Positions 1-7,433 of a DNA stretch of 16,894 nt are shown here, piece after piece. Position numbers and translations under genes: made by a program. Source of the DNA: UBA3103 sp002365855. Lineage in GTDB: Bacteria; Bacillota; Desulfotomaculia; Desulfotomaculales; Pelotomaculaceae. How positions within the stretch are numbered: position 1 is the stretch's first letter; every line of letters starts with the position of its first letter. Location: NCBI GenBank assembly GCA_030627625.1, contig DAOURR010000052.1:1-16894 (forward strand), written 5' to 3'. Below the pieces are notes generated by a model. The model worked only from the letters and a program-made list of their open reading frames with translations, was not told the DNA's origin and did not search any database.

Positions 1-1613
1 GGTTTAAGTCCCTCTGCCTCCCGCTGCGGGTTTGCCATGCCGATCAACCGGGGGCGGCGCAGCATGGCCCACCAGGGCGCCCGTACGACCGTATCTTTCA
101 AACCGCCTGTGTTCAGCGGCGCCACCGGGGACAGGAAGGGAACGCCGAATGAGCGCAGGGTGGCCAAATGCACCAGGATGAACAACACCCCGCAGATCAC
201 CCCGTACAGCCCCAGGATACCCGCAAGCACCAATATGGGAAACCTTAGCAGGCGGATGGACATGCTGGCGGCGTAACAATAAGCAAAGGAGGCGATACCC
301 GTCAGGGCCACCACGATGACCGTCCCGGCGCCGACAAGCCCAGCCCGCACGGCGGCCTCCCCGATGATCAGCGCACCCACGATGCTGACCGCCTGTCCCA
401 CCTGGCGCGGCAGGCGGATGCTGGCTTCCCTGAGGATTTCAAAAGTGAATTCCATAGCAAATGCTTCAACAAAGACCGGAAAGGGCACCAATTCCCGCTG
501 GGCCGCCATACTTAAGAGCAAAGCCGTGGGCAGCATCTCGTGGTGGTAGGTAATAATGGCAACGTACACTGAAGGCGCTAAAAGCGAAACAATGATAGTA
601 AACAGCCGGAACAGCCTTGTCGCCGAGCTGACCGGCCAACGCTGGTAGTAGTCCTCCGGAGTCTGCAGGGATTCTACAAACAAAAGCGGCGCGGTCAACA
701 CGTAGGGAGTGCCGTCTACCAGTATGGCCACCCGGCCTTCCAGCAGGTTCGCCGCCACCTTGTCGGGCCGCTCGGTGTGTAACAAAGTGCAGAAAGGGCT
801 CCAGGGGCTGTCCTCGATCAGTTCCTCTATGTACCCTGTTTCCAGGACGGCGTCAATCTTGATCCTGTTTAACCGCTCCTTGACCTCGGCGACAATTTTG
901 TCGTTGACAATACCTTTGATGTAAACTACCGCCACATCAGTTTTAGTTACTTCCCCCAGCTTCATGGTTTCAATCTTCAGGTTGGGATTTTTTATTTTGC
1001 GGCGGAGCAAAGATGTGTTAACCCGTAATGTCTCGACAAAAGCCTCCCGGGGACCCCTTACCACCAATTCCGTCTGGGATTCTTCTACTTTACGGCCTTC
1101 CCAGCCCCTGGAGTAGTTGATAATTGCGCATGCGTGCCCGTTCACCAGCAAAACACCGGCACCTTCCAACACGGCGTCAATAACCTGGCCCAGGTTATTT
1201 GTTTCCTTAAGATCGTGCATGGGCAAAAGCTTCTTTTTGATTAGCATGAACGCCCGGGCCCTGGTAAATTCCCCGCCCTGTTCCACCAGCGGGGCGTCCA
1301 GCATCAAGCTGCGCAAAATCTGGTCGCTGACCTGGGTTTTATCAACCAGGCCGTCTACATAAATAAGGGCCAGCTTGATCCGCTCGTCCTGGGCAAAATC
1401 AAACTCGCGAAAGACCACATCGCTGCATTCGCTTAAAATCTCCCGGACCTGCAGCAGGTTGGCCTGCAGATCAGGGCTTAAACCCAGGTTTTGCAGTTCC
1501 TGATCTGAGAAAACTTTATCTTTTTGAAGATCCTTGGGGCTGTTATCCTGTCCTGAACCTTTTTTTCTACGGCCAAACAATCTGACTCTGAGTGGTTTTA
1601 CGAACCTTGTCAA
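1..1613 (-). CDS. gerAA: GerA-family spore germination protein (A subunit), 3' end cut by window edge
   Basis: Inner-membrane A subunit of a nutrient germinant receptor, or a close GerA/SpoVAF-type relative. The frame is open without a stop from 1613 to the left edge (537 codons, checked line by line), so only the last few tens of residues are missing. Residues 1 to about 320 form the soluble N-terminal part and include the typical stretches SQTELVVRGPREAFVETLRV and EDYYQRW. Hydrophobic segments then follow (around residues 336-356, 400-450 and 455-485), together with FLSPVAPL and RPRLIGMANPQREAEGLK, characteristic of the family C-terminus. The start chosen is TTG at 1613, preceded by AGAGGT at 1626-1621; an in-frame TAA lies upstream near 1646. 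Whether it belongs to a gerABC operon cannot be seen, because B and C would lie beyond the edge. The distinction between GerA and SpoVAF is not resolved. Confidence 0.93.
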   Translation of the reverse strand, partial: MTRFVKPLRVRLFGRRKKGSGQDNSPKDLQKDKVFSDQELQNLGLSPDLQANLLQVREILSECSDVVFREFDFAQDERIKLALIYVDGLVDKTQVSDQILRSLMLDAPLVEQGGEFTRARAFMLIKKKLLPMHDLKETNNLGQVIDAVLEGAGVLLVNGHACAIINYSRGWEGRKVEESQTELVVRGPREAFVETLRVNTSLLRRKIKNPNLKIETMKLGEVTKTDVAVVYIKGIVNDKIVAEVKERLNRIKIDAVLETGYIEELIEDSPWSPFCTLLHTERPDKVAANLLEGRVAILVDGTPYVLTAPLLFVESLQTPEDYYQRWPVSSATRLFRLFTIIVSLLAPSVYVAIITYHHEMLPTALLLSMAAQRELVPFPVFVEAFAMEFTFEILREASIRLPRQVGQAVSIVGALIIGEAAVRAGLVGAGTVIVVALTGIASFAYCYAASMSIRLLRFPILVLAGILGLYGVICGVLFILVHLATLRSFGVPFLSPVAPLNTGGLKDTVVRAPWWAMLRRPRLIGMANPQREAEGLK

Positions 1614-1652
1614 AGGAATTACCTCTTTAATTATAAATTTTGCCGGTTAATG

Positions 1653-1681
1653 TATATTTCCCCTTGACTTGCAATTTATGC
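1653..1681 (-). promoter_or_regulatory. Candidate forespore sigma (SigF/SigG-like) promoter for gerA
   Basis: On the minus strand GCATA (1681-1677) is followed after 15 nt by GGAAATATA (1661-1653). This resembles the SigF pattern (GYWTA, N15, GGnnAnAnT) except near its 3' end. It lies about 35-40 nt upstream of the TTG start. GerA operons are normally transcribed by forespore sigma factors, so the position is sensible, but the match is imperfect. Confidence 0.33.
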
Positions 1682-1692
1682 CTGTTTATAAA
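1664..1692 (+). promoter_or_regulatory. Plus-strand sigma-A-like promoter in the leuS-gerA gap
   Basis: TTGACT (1664-1669) and TATAAA (1687-1692) are separated by exactly 17 nt on the plus strand, where no gene is recognised. Transcription would begin near 1699 and meet the hairpin at 1707-1732 almost at once. It may be a chance match in AT-rich DNA, or it may drive an RNA antisense to leuS if the hairpin is leaky. Confidence 0.3.
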
Positions 1693-1697
1693 AGTTC

Positions 1698-1732
1698 AAA
1701 AAAAAGCCACCGCCAGACTTCGGTAGTTTTTT
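1698..1732 (-). terminator. Rho-independent terminator of leuS, possibly bidirectional
   Basis: Stem CCACCG (1707-1712) / CGGTAG (1721-1726), with one G-T pair and an 8-nt loop. On the minus strand it is followed by eight T (1705-1698). On the plus strand it is followed by six T (1727-1732), so it could stop transcription in both directions. It lies about 150 nt downstream of the leuS stop codon and upstream of gerA. Confidence 0.75.
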
Positions 1733-1881
1733 AACCGGTGTCCAGCGTGGCATCCTTTATATTTGATAAGCGCTTAATAAGAATTATATGATTTTCAAAG
1801 CCGTATTGTTCAATCCTTTGTTAAAAAGCTTTAACAGCCATATCCTGTGAGCGCTTCCAGCCGATAAAACTTCGACTGCTG

Positions 1882-4362
1882 TTATTTTACCACTATATTA
1901 ACCAGTTTCCCCGGAACTGGAATGATTTTGACAATCTTCTTGCCTTCAATAAGTTTAAGCACCTTTGGATCCTTCATTGCTCTCTCCTGCATCTCCTCGA
2001 CTGTTAACCCCGCGGGGACCAATAAACGGTCACGCACCCGGCTGTTGATCTGAATCACGATCGTAACCTCGTCTTCGATCAGAGCTTCCGGATCATATGC
2101 GGGCCACGGCTGCAGGTGAATGCTCCCCTCGTGGCCGGTAGACTGCCATAATTCCTCGGTGATGTGAGGGGCAAAGGGGGCCAGCAGCAGCAGCAGGGCG
2201 TCTATCGCCTCGCGAAGAACTGACGGCTCGCGGTCTGTTTCCGGAACTTCCTTGTACTGGTATAGAGCGTTTACCAGCTCCATAATGGCGCTGACCGAGG
2301 TGTTAAAATTGAAACGTTCACTGATATCTTCAGTGACTTTTTTTATCGTTTTATGAGTTAAGCGCCGCATTTCGCGGTTTATACCCACCAGATTGGATGC
2401 AGGTAAACGGGAGGATTTATTAAGCGTGCCTCTTATAGGCGCCACAAGCCGCCATACCCGGTTCAGAAAACGATAACAGCCTTCCACAGCCTGGTCGCTC
2501 CACTCCAGGTCCCGCTCCGGAGGCGCGGCAAAGAGAATAAATAATCTGGCTGTATCCGCGCCGTAGCGCGCCACGATATCCTCGGGGCTTACCACGTTGC
2601 CCTTGGATTTTGACATCTTGGCCCCATCTTTCAGTACCATCCCCTGGGTCAGCAGGTTGGTGAATGGTTCCTGGTTGCTGACAAGGTTCAGGTCGTAGAG
2701 AACCTTGGTAAAGAAACGTGAATACAGCAGGTGCAGAATAGCATGCTCGACACCGCCGATATATTGGTCCACGGGCAGCCAGTAATCAACCTTGTCTTTA
2801 TCCCATGGCGCCTCCTTTTCCCTCGGGCTGGTAAACCGGAAATAATACCAGGATGAGCACATAAAGGTATCCATGGTATCAGTTTCCCTTTTGGCTGAAC
2901 CACCGCAGCCTGGGCAGACAGCATCAACGAAATCGGGGCACTCAGCCAGGGGAGACTGCCCGGTCGGCTTAAATTCAACTTCCATGGGCAGCAGCACAGG
3001 CAGCTCGGCCTCGGGGACCGGGACCACACCGCACCGGTCGCAGTATACTATGGGAATAGGCGCACCCCAGTACCGCTGGCGGGATATCAGCCAATCTCTC
3101 AGCCTGTAGGTTACCCGGAACCTCCCCAGTGCCTCCTGCTCAAGGTAACTGGTAATTTTCTTGATAGCTGTCGTATTGGGAATCCCGTTAAACTGCCCCG
3201 AATTAACCAGGCAACCTTCTTCCTCATAGGCAGCATCCATAGTGTCAGGATTCAGGTCTGGGCCGGGGGGCTGGATCACTACCCGCACCTGGTAGTTGTA
3301 CTTGCGGGCAAACTCAAAATCCCGCTGGTCGTGGGCGGGTACACCCATAACACATCCCGTCCCATATTCAAGCAGAACATAGTTTGCAACCAGGATGGGA
3401 ACTTTTTCCCCTGTCAGCGGGTTAATGCAGGATGCCCCGGTGGGCAGCCCAATCTTCTCCGCCTCAGCGGAAGTGCGGTCAATCTCACTTAAATGACGCA
3501 CCTTGCGCACAAATTCTCTAATTTCGGATTCCCTTTCAGTGCCCGCAATAAGCTTTTCAACCAGCGGGTGCTCCGGCGCCAGGACCATGTAGGTTACTCC
3601 AAAAACAGTATCGGGCCGGGTTGTATAAACTGTTATGGTATCGTTAAAGCCATCTACCTTAAAGTCTATCTCAGCGCCTTCACTGCGGCCGATCCAGTGG
3701 TTCTGCATGATTTTAACCTTTTCCGGCCAGCCTTCAAGAAGGTCCATGTCTTTTAGCAGGCGCTCGGCGTAATCAGTTATTTTAAAAAACCACTGGGCCA
3801 GTTCACGTTTTTCAACCTGTGCCGTACAGCGTTCACAGCACCCGCCTATCACCTGCTCATTGGCAAGAACGGTGGCGCAGTCGGGACACCAGTTGACCGC
3901 CGACTTCTTTTTGTATGCGAGTCCCTTGTGAAAAAGCTGCAGAAACAGCCACTGGGTCCAGGTGTAATAGCCAGGGTGACAGGTGGCGAACTCCCTGTTC
4001 CAATCGTAGCTAATGCCCAGCTGTTTTAACTGGTCACGCATATTGTTAATGTTTTCAAAAGTCCATTCAGCCGGGTGGATACCATGCTTAATAGCCGCGT
4101 TTTCCGCCGGCAGGCCGAACGCGTCCCAACCCATGGGGTGAAGCACATGATAGCCCTGCATAGTTTTAAAGCGGGCGACAACATCACCGATAGAATAATT
4201 CCGGACGTGGCCCATGTGCAGCTTCCCTGAAGGATAGGGGAACATTTCCAGGCAGTAATACTTTGGCCGGTCGGAAAAATCGGGAACGGAAAACAGATCG
4301 TCTCTTTCCCAACAGGCCTGCCACTTTTTCTCCACTTCCTCAAAATGATACTTCTCTTTCAA
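1882..4362 (-). CDS. leuS: Leucyl-tRNA synthetase
   Basis: Class I aminoacyl-tRNA synthetase, 826 aa, that charges tRNA-Leu with leucine in the cytoplasm. The HIGH signature appears as HMGH (residues 49-52), and the KMSKS loop as KMSKS (582-586). The CP1 editing domain shows TTRPDTVFG (247-255) and VPAHDQRD (341-348), with Asp345 as the expected editing aspartate. Two cysteine clusters, CPDC...CERC (159-179) and CDRC...CPGC (441-486), suggest zinc sites. Length is normal for bacterial LeuRS. The start is TTG at 4362, preceded by the purine-rich AAGGGGGAT about 8 nt upstream. It is followed by the terminator at 1698-1732. No T-box is visible in the 200 nt upstream, although leuS is often T-box controlled in Firmicutes. 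Confidence 0.98.
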   Translation of the reverse strand: MKEKYHFEEVEKKWQACWERDDLFSVPDFSDRPKYYCLEMFPYPSGKLHMGHVRNYSIGDVVARFKTMQGYHVLHPMGWDAFGLPAENAAIKHGIHPAEWTFENINNMRDQLKQLGISYDWNREFATCHPGYYTWTQWLFLQLFHKGLAYKKKSAVNWCPDCATVLANEQVIGGCCERCTAQVEKRELAQWFFKITDYAERLLKDMDLLEGWPEKVKIMQNHWIGRSEGAEIDFKVDGFNDTITVYTTRPDTVFGVTYMVLAPEHPLVEKLIAGTERESEIREFVRKVRHLSEIDRTSAEAEKIGLPTGASCINPLTGEKVPILVANYVLLEYGTGCVMGVPAHDQRDFEFARKYNYQVRVVIQPPGPDLNPDTMDAAYEEEGCLVNSGQFNGIPNTTAIKKITSYLEQEALGRFRVTYRLRDWLISRQRYWGAPIPIVYCDRCGVVPVPEAELPVLLPMEVEFKPTGQSPLAECPDFVDAVCPGCGGSAKRETDTMDTFMCSSWYYFRFTSPREKEAPWDKDKVDYWLPVDQYIGGVEHAILHLLYSRFFTKVLYDLNLVSNQEPFTNLLTQGMVLKDGAKMSKSKGNVVSPEDIVARYGADTARLFILFAAPPERDLEWSDQAVEGCYRFLNRVWRLVAPIRGTLNKSSRLPASNLVGINREMRRLTHKTIKKVTEDISERFNFNTSVSAIMELVNALYQYKEVPETDREPSVLREAIDALLLLLAPFAPHITEELWQSTGHEGSIHLQPWPAYDPEALIEDEVTIVIQINSRVRDRLLVPAGLTVEEMQERAMKDPKVLKLIEGKKIVKIIPVPGKLVNIVVK

Positions 4363-4560
4363 TTTACGGATCCCCCTTGTTTACAATAAACAGGTGAAAT
4401 GTGTGCGAACAATTCACACTTATAATTTGAAATTCATGAGATAAGATTAATGACCCATTCCTTCATTAAATCCAGTTAAAAACTTTTACAGGCTATTTGC
4501 TTCCTTACAACTGGTAATTCTATCATAAAAAGAGGTTATCACAAAACCTTTCTATCCAGG
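4363..4560 (-). promoter_or_regulatory. leuS upstream region with weak candidate promoter and a dyad
   Basis: This gap between the acyl-CoA ligase terminator and leuS holds no gene. A possible promoter on the minus strand is TTGTGA (4544-4539), 16 nt, TAGAAT (4522-4517). A 19-nt imperfect dyad with GTGTG/CACAC arms lies at 4401-4419, inside the likely leader, and could be an operator or a small hairpin. The T-box motif (GGTGG-ACCGCG type) and its terminator are absent. Confidence 0.3.
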
Positions 4561-4591
4561 AAAAAAGCCGTGGTGATTACCACACCACGGC
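4561..4591 (-). terminator. Strong rho-independent terminator of the acyl-CoA ligase gene
   Basis: Perfect 9-bp stem GCCGTGGTG (4567-4575) / CACCACGGC (4583-4591) with a 7-nt loop, followed on the minus strand by six T (4566-4561). It begins 12 nt after the ligase stop codon, making the T-box unit monocistronic. Confidence 0.92.
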
Positions 4592-4602
4592 CCGCTAGTT
4601 AC

Positions 4603-6273
4603 TTAAGCAGTTTCAATTCTGGCCGCATCCTGAAGATTCAACATGTCAATAGCCATCTCACGAAGCTTGTATTTCTGAATCTTACCGCTGGCGGTAATAG
4701 GATAATTTTCTACAAAAGCCACATATCTGGGAATTTTGTAGCGGGCAATCTGTCCTTCACAGAATTTTTTTACTTCTTCCTCTGTCAGCTCGCAATCTTT
4801 CTTGAGCTGGATAAAGGCCATAACTTCCTCGCCGTACTTTACGCTGGGAACACCAACCACCTGTACATCCTTTACGTCCTGGTGGGTGTAGAGAAACTCC
4901 TCAATCTCCCTGGGATATATATTTTCACCGCCGCGGATGATCATATCCTTCAGGCGGCCTGTAATCTTCAAGTAGCCGTTTTCGTCCACCGTGCCGAGGT
5001 CGCCCGTGTGCAGCCAGCCTTCACTGTCGATGGCGGCGGCGGTCGCTTCGCGCATTTTATAGTAACCTTTCATAATATTGTAGCCCCGGGCGCATATTTC
5101 CCCCTGGATATGGCAGGATACTTCTTTTCCTGTTTCGGGGTCGACAATTTTCATTTCCACATCAGGCAATGTGCGCCCCACTGTGGAAACCCTCAATTCA
5201 AGCGGGTCGTCTGTCCTGGTATTGGTAATGCCAGGAGAGGATTCGGTCTGACCGTAAGTTATCACGATGTCCTTTGCCCCCATGATATCCACTACCTTTT
5301 TCATAACTTCAATGGGGCAGGGGGAGCCAGCCATGATCCCCGTGCGCAAAGAGGAGGTATCGAATTTTTCCTTCTCCAGCAGCTCCAGCTCCATGATAAA
5401 CATGGTAGGAACACCGTGCACTGCGGTACAGCGTTCTTTTTCAATGGTCCACAGTACTTGCCTGGGCTCGTAAACCTCAACCGGAACCATGGCCGAGCCA
5501 TGCGTAACGCAGGCCATCGTGCCGAGCACACAGCCGAAGCAGTGGAAGAAAGGCACCGGGATGCACAGCCTGTCTTGCTCGGTGAACTTCATACAGTCCC
5601 CTATGCCGCGGCCGTTTAAGATAAGGTTGCGGTGAGTGAGCATGACCCCCTTGGGGAAACCGGTCGTCCCTGAGGTGTACATCATGTTGATTACATCATC
5701 GTACTTCAGCGTGGCCATGCAGGCAGCCAGTTCCTCGTCCGATATTTCTTCACCCATCTGCACAACCTCATCCCATGTGAACATGCCCGGGTATTTTTTC
5801 TGCTCAATCAGTATTACATTCTTTAAAAAAGGTAGCCTTTCCGATACTAGTTCCCCCGGCCTGCAGTTGTTTAATTCCGGACAGAGTTCATATATCATGC
5901 CTATGTAATCAGAGCTCTTTGTGCCCTCGATCATAATCAGAGTGGTTGAGTCGGACTGTTTGAGCAAGTATTCCAGCTCAAATACCTTGTAGTTGGTATT
6001 AACTGTCACCAGCACCGCGCCGCACCTGGGGCTGCCGAACTGGGTGATCACCCACTCTGGCACATTGGTGGCCCAAATCGCGGTGCTTTCACCCTTTTTT
6101 ACCCCTAGCTTCATTAACCCCTTGGCTATCCGGTCACACTCCCTCTGAAATTCCCTGTAGGTGTACCTCAAGCTGCGGTCCGGGTAAACCAACGCTTCAG
6201 TTTCAGGATAAGTCCCAGCTACATGGTCAACCAGTTCACCCATCGTGATTCTGCCAAAATCAATTCCACTCAC
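4603..6273 (-). CDS. AMP-forming acyl-CoA ligase (medium/long-chain fatty acid-CoA ligase type)
   Basis: ANL-superfamily enzyme, 556 aa, that activates a carboxylic acid with ATP to an acyl-adenylate and transfers it to CoA. Visible motifs are the P-loop MYTSGTTGFPKGV (198-210), GQTESS (341-346), HTGDLG (422-427), the hinge region GRLKDMIIRGGENIYP (439-454), and the C-terminal catalytic lysine Lys531 in ITASGKIQK. The domain order (large N-domain, small C-domain) is complete. It resembles FadD/YngI-like acyl-CoA synthetases; the acyl chain cannot be read from sequence. The start is GTG at 6273, with GGGAGGGG about 5 nt upstream. The frame stays open upstream through the T-box and tRNA, but that is not coding. 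Transcription depends on the T-box leader at 6287-6630. In a syntrophic or sulfate-reducing host a role in fatty-acid use is plausible but inferred. Confidence 0.92.
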   Translation of the reverse strand: MSGIDFGRITMGELVDHVAGTYPETEALVYPDRSLRYTYREFQRECDRIAKGLMKLGVKKGESTAIWATNVPEWVITQFGSPRCGAVLVTVNTNYKVFELEYLLKQSDSTTLIMIEGTKSSDYIGMIYELCPELNNCRPGELVSERLPFLKNVILIEQKKYPGMFTWDEVVQMGEEISDEELAACMATLKYDDVINMMYTSGTTGFPKGVMLTHRNLILNGRGIGDCMKFTEQDRLCIPVPFFHCFGCVLGTMACVTHGSAMVPVEVYEPRQVLWTIEKERCTAVHGVPTMFIMELELLEKEKFDTSSLRTGIMAGSPCPIEVMKKVVDIMGAKDIVITYGQTESSPGITNTRTDDPLELRVSTVGRTLPDVEMKIVDPETGKEVSCHIQGEICARGYNIMKGYYKMREATAAAIDSEGWLHTGDLGTVDENGYLKITGRLKDMIIRGGENIYPREIEEFLYTHQDVKDVQVVGVPSVKYGEEVMAFIQLKKDCELTEEEVKKFCEGQIARYKIPRYVAFVENYPITASGKIQKYKLREMAIDMLNLQDAARIETA

Positions 6274-6286
6274 GTGTTCCCCTCCC

Positions 6287-6337
6287 AAAAAAATAAAATA
6301 ATAAAACCTCTTCATTCCCAGTAGGGACGAGAGGTTT
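6287..6337 (-). terminator. T-box regulated terminator
   Basis: The outer stem AAACCTCT (6337-6330) / AGAGGTTT (6311-6304) encloses TCCC/GGGA, followed by a long U-rich tract (6303-6287). The 5' arm contains the CGTCCCT segment that in T-boxes pairs with the AGGG of the T-box motif to form the competing antiterminator. The ligase start codon lies 14 nt after the U-tract. Confidence 0.9.
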
Positions 6338-6375
6338 ATCCCGCGGTACCACCCTTTTTGGTAAAGTTTTATACA

Positions 6376-6450
6376 TGGTGGAGCTGGCGGGGATTGAACC
6401 CGCGGCCTCTTCCATGCCAAGGAAGCGCGCTCCCACTGCGCCACAGCCCC
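6376..6450 (-). tRNA. tRNA-Ala (anticodon GGC), CCA encoded, inside the T-box leader
   Basis: A full 75-nt cloverleaf can be drawn by hand. The acceptor is GGGGCTG/CAGCTCC with the G3-U70 pair that marks tRNA-Ala. The D stem is GCGC/GCGC, the anticodon stem CTTCC/GGAAG with loop TTGGCAT, the variable loop AGGCC, and the T stem GCGGG/CCCGC with loop TTCAATC. Discriminator A and an encoded CCA follow. The anticodon GGC (6418-6416) reads codon GCC. There is no separate promoter or terminator: the gene lies between the two arms of T-box stem III (5-nt space at the 5' side, about 9 nt at the 3' side) and must be processed out of the leader RNA. Confidence 0.97.
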
Positions 6451-6631
6451 ATACCTTTACCCTCTTATCGCGGTAACGGCGCGCCCGGTCCGAAGTACTT
6501 CCTTTCCCCCAGACAGCTCAGAGGCGAGTTTCAACAGCCGTGCTCCGCCGCCTCGCACCACCCGGCGGCTCTCTTTTGAGCTGAACTGCTTACTGCTCCT
6601 CATCATTGCCTTGCCAGCTAAACTGAGATTT

Positions 6632-6660
6632 ATTATAAGACATAGGTATTAATATGTCAA
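6632..6660 (-). promoter_or_regulatory. Consensus sigma-A promoter of the T-box/tRNA-Ala/ligase unit
   Basis: TTGACA (6660-6655), a 17-nt spacer and TATAAT (6637-6632) form a perfect housekeeping promoter on the minus strand. The start of transcription is expected near 6625, just upstream of T-box stem I. The -35 box begins 15 nt after the rsfS stop codon. Confidence 0.92.
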
Positions 6661-6674
6661 CATTTTAGAGAAAT

Positions 6675-7031
6675 TTAGATATTGACCGGAACCCCTACAA
6701 CCTGGGCGTCTCCCCACAAGCGCTCAAGATTGTAAAACTGCCGCTCAGGTCCTTGAAAGACGTGGGCAATCACATCCCCGTAGTCCAGCAGAACCCAGTT
6801 TCCTTCCCGGAACCCCTCCCTTCTCAGAGCAGGGATACCTTGTGCTTTCAGCTTTTCCTGGATGTTTTCTATTATCGCTTGAACCTGAACACCAGACCGG
6901 CCGCTGCAAATAATAAAATAATCAGCAATGATAGATACTTCTCTAATGTCAAGCACCGTTATGTCCACTGCTTTCTTTTCTTCCGCTGCCGTCACAGCAA
7001 TATTCACGATTGCTTGTGGACTGATGGACAA
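6675..7031 (-). CDS. rsfS: Ribosomal silencing factor RsfS (Iojap family)
   Basis: Binds ribosomal protein L14 on the free 50S subunit and prevents joining to 30S, lowering translation during starvation. The 118-aa product covers the whole small domain, with the family signatures DYFIICSGRS (37-46), WVLLDYGDVIAHVF (79-92) and FYNLERLWGDA (99-109). The start is placed at TTG 7031, because AGGAGG (7044-7039) lies 7 nt upstream of it. The GTG at 7037 is only one base from that site and unlikely. The gene normally clusters with nadD and leuS, as here. No terminator is seen between it and the promoter at 6660, so some read-through into the T-box leader is possible. Confidence 0.95.
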   Translation of the reverse strand: MSISPQAIVNIAVTAAEEKKAVDITVLDIREVSIIADYFIICSGRSGVQVQAIIENIQEKLKAQGIPALRREGFREGNWVLLDYGDVIAHVFQGPERQFYNLERLWGDAQVVGVPVNI

Positions 7032-7099
7032 CGCCACTCCTCCTCATTTTATCTGATTGAAACTTTATTCTATATAAACAGTAAAATCTCCTCCTAGAG

Positions 7100-7124
7100 A
7101 AAAAACCTCCCAGAAGGAGGTTTT
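7100..7124 (-). terminator. Rho-independent terminator of the RRM protein gene
   Basis: Stem AAAACCTCC (7102-7110) / GGAGGTTTT (7116-7124) around a 5-nt loop. On the minus strand the 3' arm runs into TTTTTT. It begins within 10 nt of the stop codon of the gene at 7129-7386 and separates it from rsfS. Confidence 0.85.
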
Positions 7125-7128
7125 GCTA

Positions 7129-7386
7129 TTAAATCTGGTCTTCCCGAGTTTTTGCTTCATTTACGGTAATAACCCTGCCATTCAGTTCAGTGCCATTCAT
7201 CGCTGCGATCATGGTTTCCGCATCTTCGTCCCGGACCTCAACAAAGCCAAATCCACGGGAGCGACCGGTCTCACGATCAGTAATAACGCGACTGCTTAAT
7301 ACTTCACCGTGCTCTGAAAAAGCGTCGGAAAGGTCTTCGGCCTTTGTAGCCCACGGTAAATTTCCTACATACAAGGTACGCGCCAC
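7129..7386 (-). CDS. Single-RRM RNA-binding protein
   Basis: An 85-aa protein that consists of one RNA recognition motif. RNP2 is LYVGNL (5-10) and RNP1 is RGFGFVEV (44-51), both with the aromatic residues used to stack on RNA bases. It has almost no tail (AKTREDQI). Small bacterial RRM proteins of this kind, best known from cyanobacteria (Rbp), bind single-stranded RNA and are often cold-inducible; a role in this organism is not established. The start is GTG at 7386, with AGAGGTGA about 7 nt upstream. It stands alone between nadD and rsfS, with its own terminator and a weak candidate promoter upstream. Confidence 0.93.
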   Translation of the reverse strand: MARTLYVGNLPWATKAEDLSDAFSEHGEVLSSRVITDRETGRSRGFGFVEVRDEDAETMIAAMNGTELNGRVITVNEAKTREDQI

Positions 7387-7433
7387 TCACTAATCACCTC
7401 TTTCCCCTTCAGAAACTTTAATCATTGAATCTA

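Larger units (their letters stand above)
6287..6630 (-). promoter_or_regulatory. T-box riboswitch leader, alanine-type (specifier GCC), containing a tRNA gene
   Basis: T-box leaders sense uncharged tRNA and switch a terminator off. Read on the minus strand: the stem I AGTA motif (6594-6591); AGAGAG (6574-6569); the distal helix GCCGCC (6569-6564) / GGCGGC (6552-6547) with a GGTGCGA-containing loop; the specifier region GAAACTCGCCTCTGAG (6532-6517), in which GCC (6525-6523) sits at the specifier position; the linker CCGTTACCGCG; a stem III made of GGTAAAG (6461-6455) and CTTTACC (6366-6360); the T-box motif AGGGTGGTACCGCGG (6355-6341); and the terminator. The loop of stem III is occupied by a complete tRNA-Ala gene. 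The specifier was assigned by alignment to the usual GAA...TGAG frame from memory, so it is likely rather than certain. The controlled gene is the acyl-CoA ligase. Confidence 0.93.

Noticed and set aside
4..279. Minus-strand 91-codon frame at the left edge
   Set aside because: It is an out-of-frame shadow of gerA, whose own frame is open through the same bases to the edge.
4363..4560. Possible T-box in front of leuS
   Set aside because: No T-box motif, specifier loop or regulated terminator is present in this stretch.
4570..5619. Long plus-strand open frame of 349 codons
   Set aside because: It lies entirely antisense to the acyl-CoA ligase and begins inside its terminator. Its translation has no recognisable domain.
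6274..6444. Upstream extension of the acyl-CoA ligase reading frame to an ATG at 6444
   Set aside because: The extension translates the tRNA-Ala gene and the T-box terminator. The GTG at 6273 has a strong ribosome binding site and matches where the protein family begins.
6358..6579. Plus-strand 73-codon frame across the tRNA and T-box
   Set aside because: It is antisense to structured RNA. The apparent WWSWRGLNPRPLPCQGSALP peptide is the usual artefact of translating a tRNA complement.
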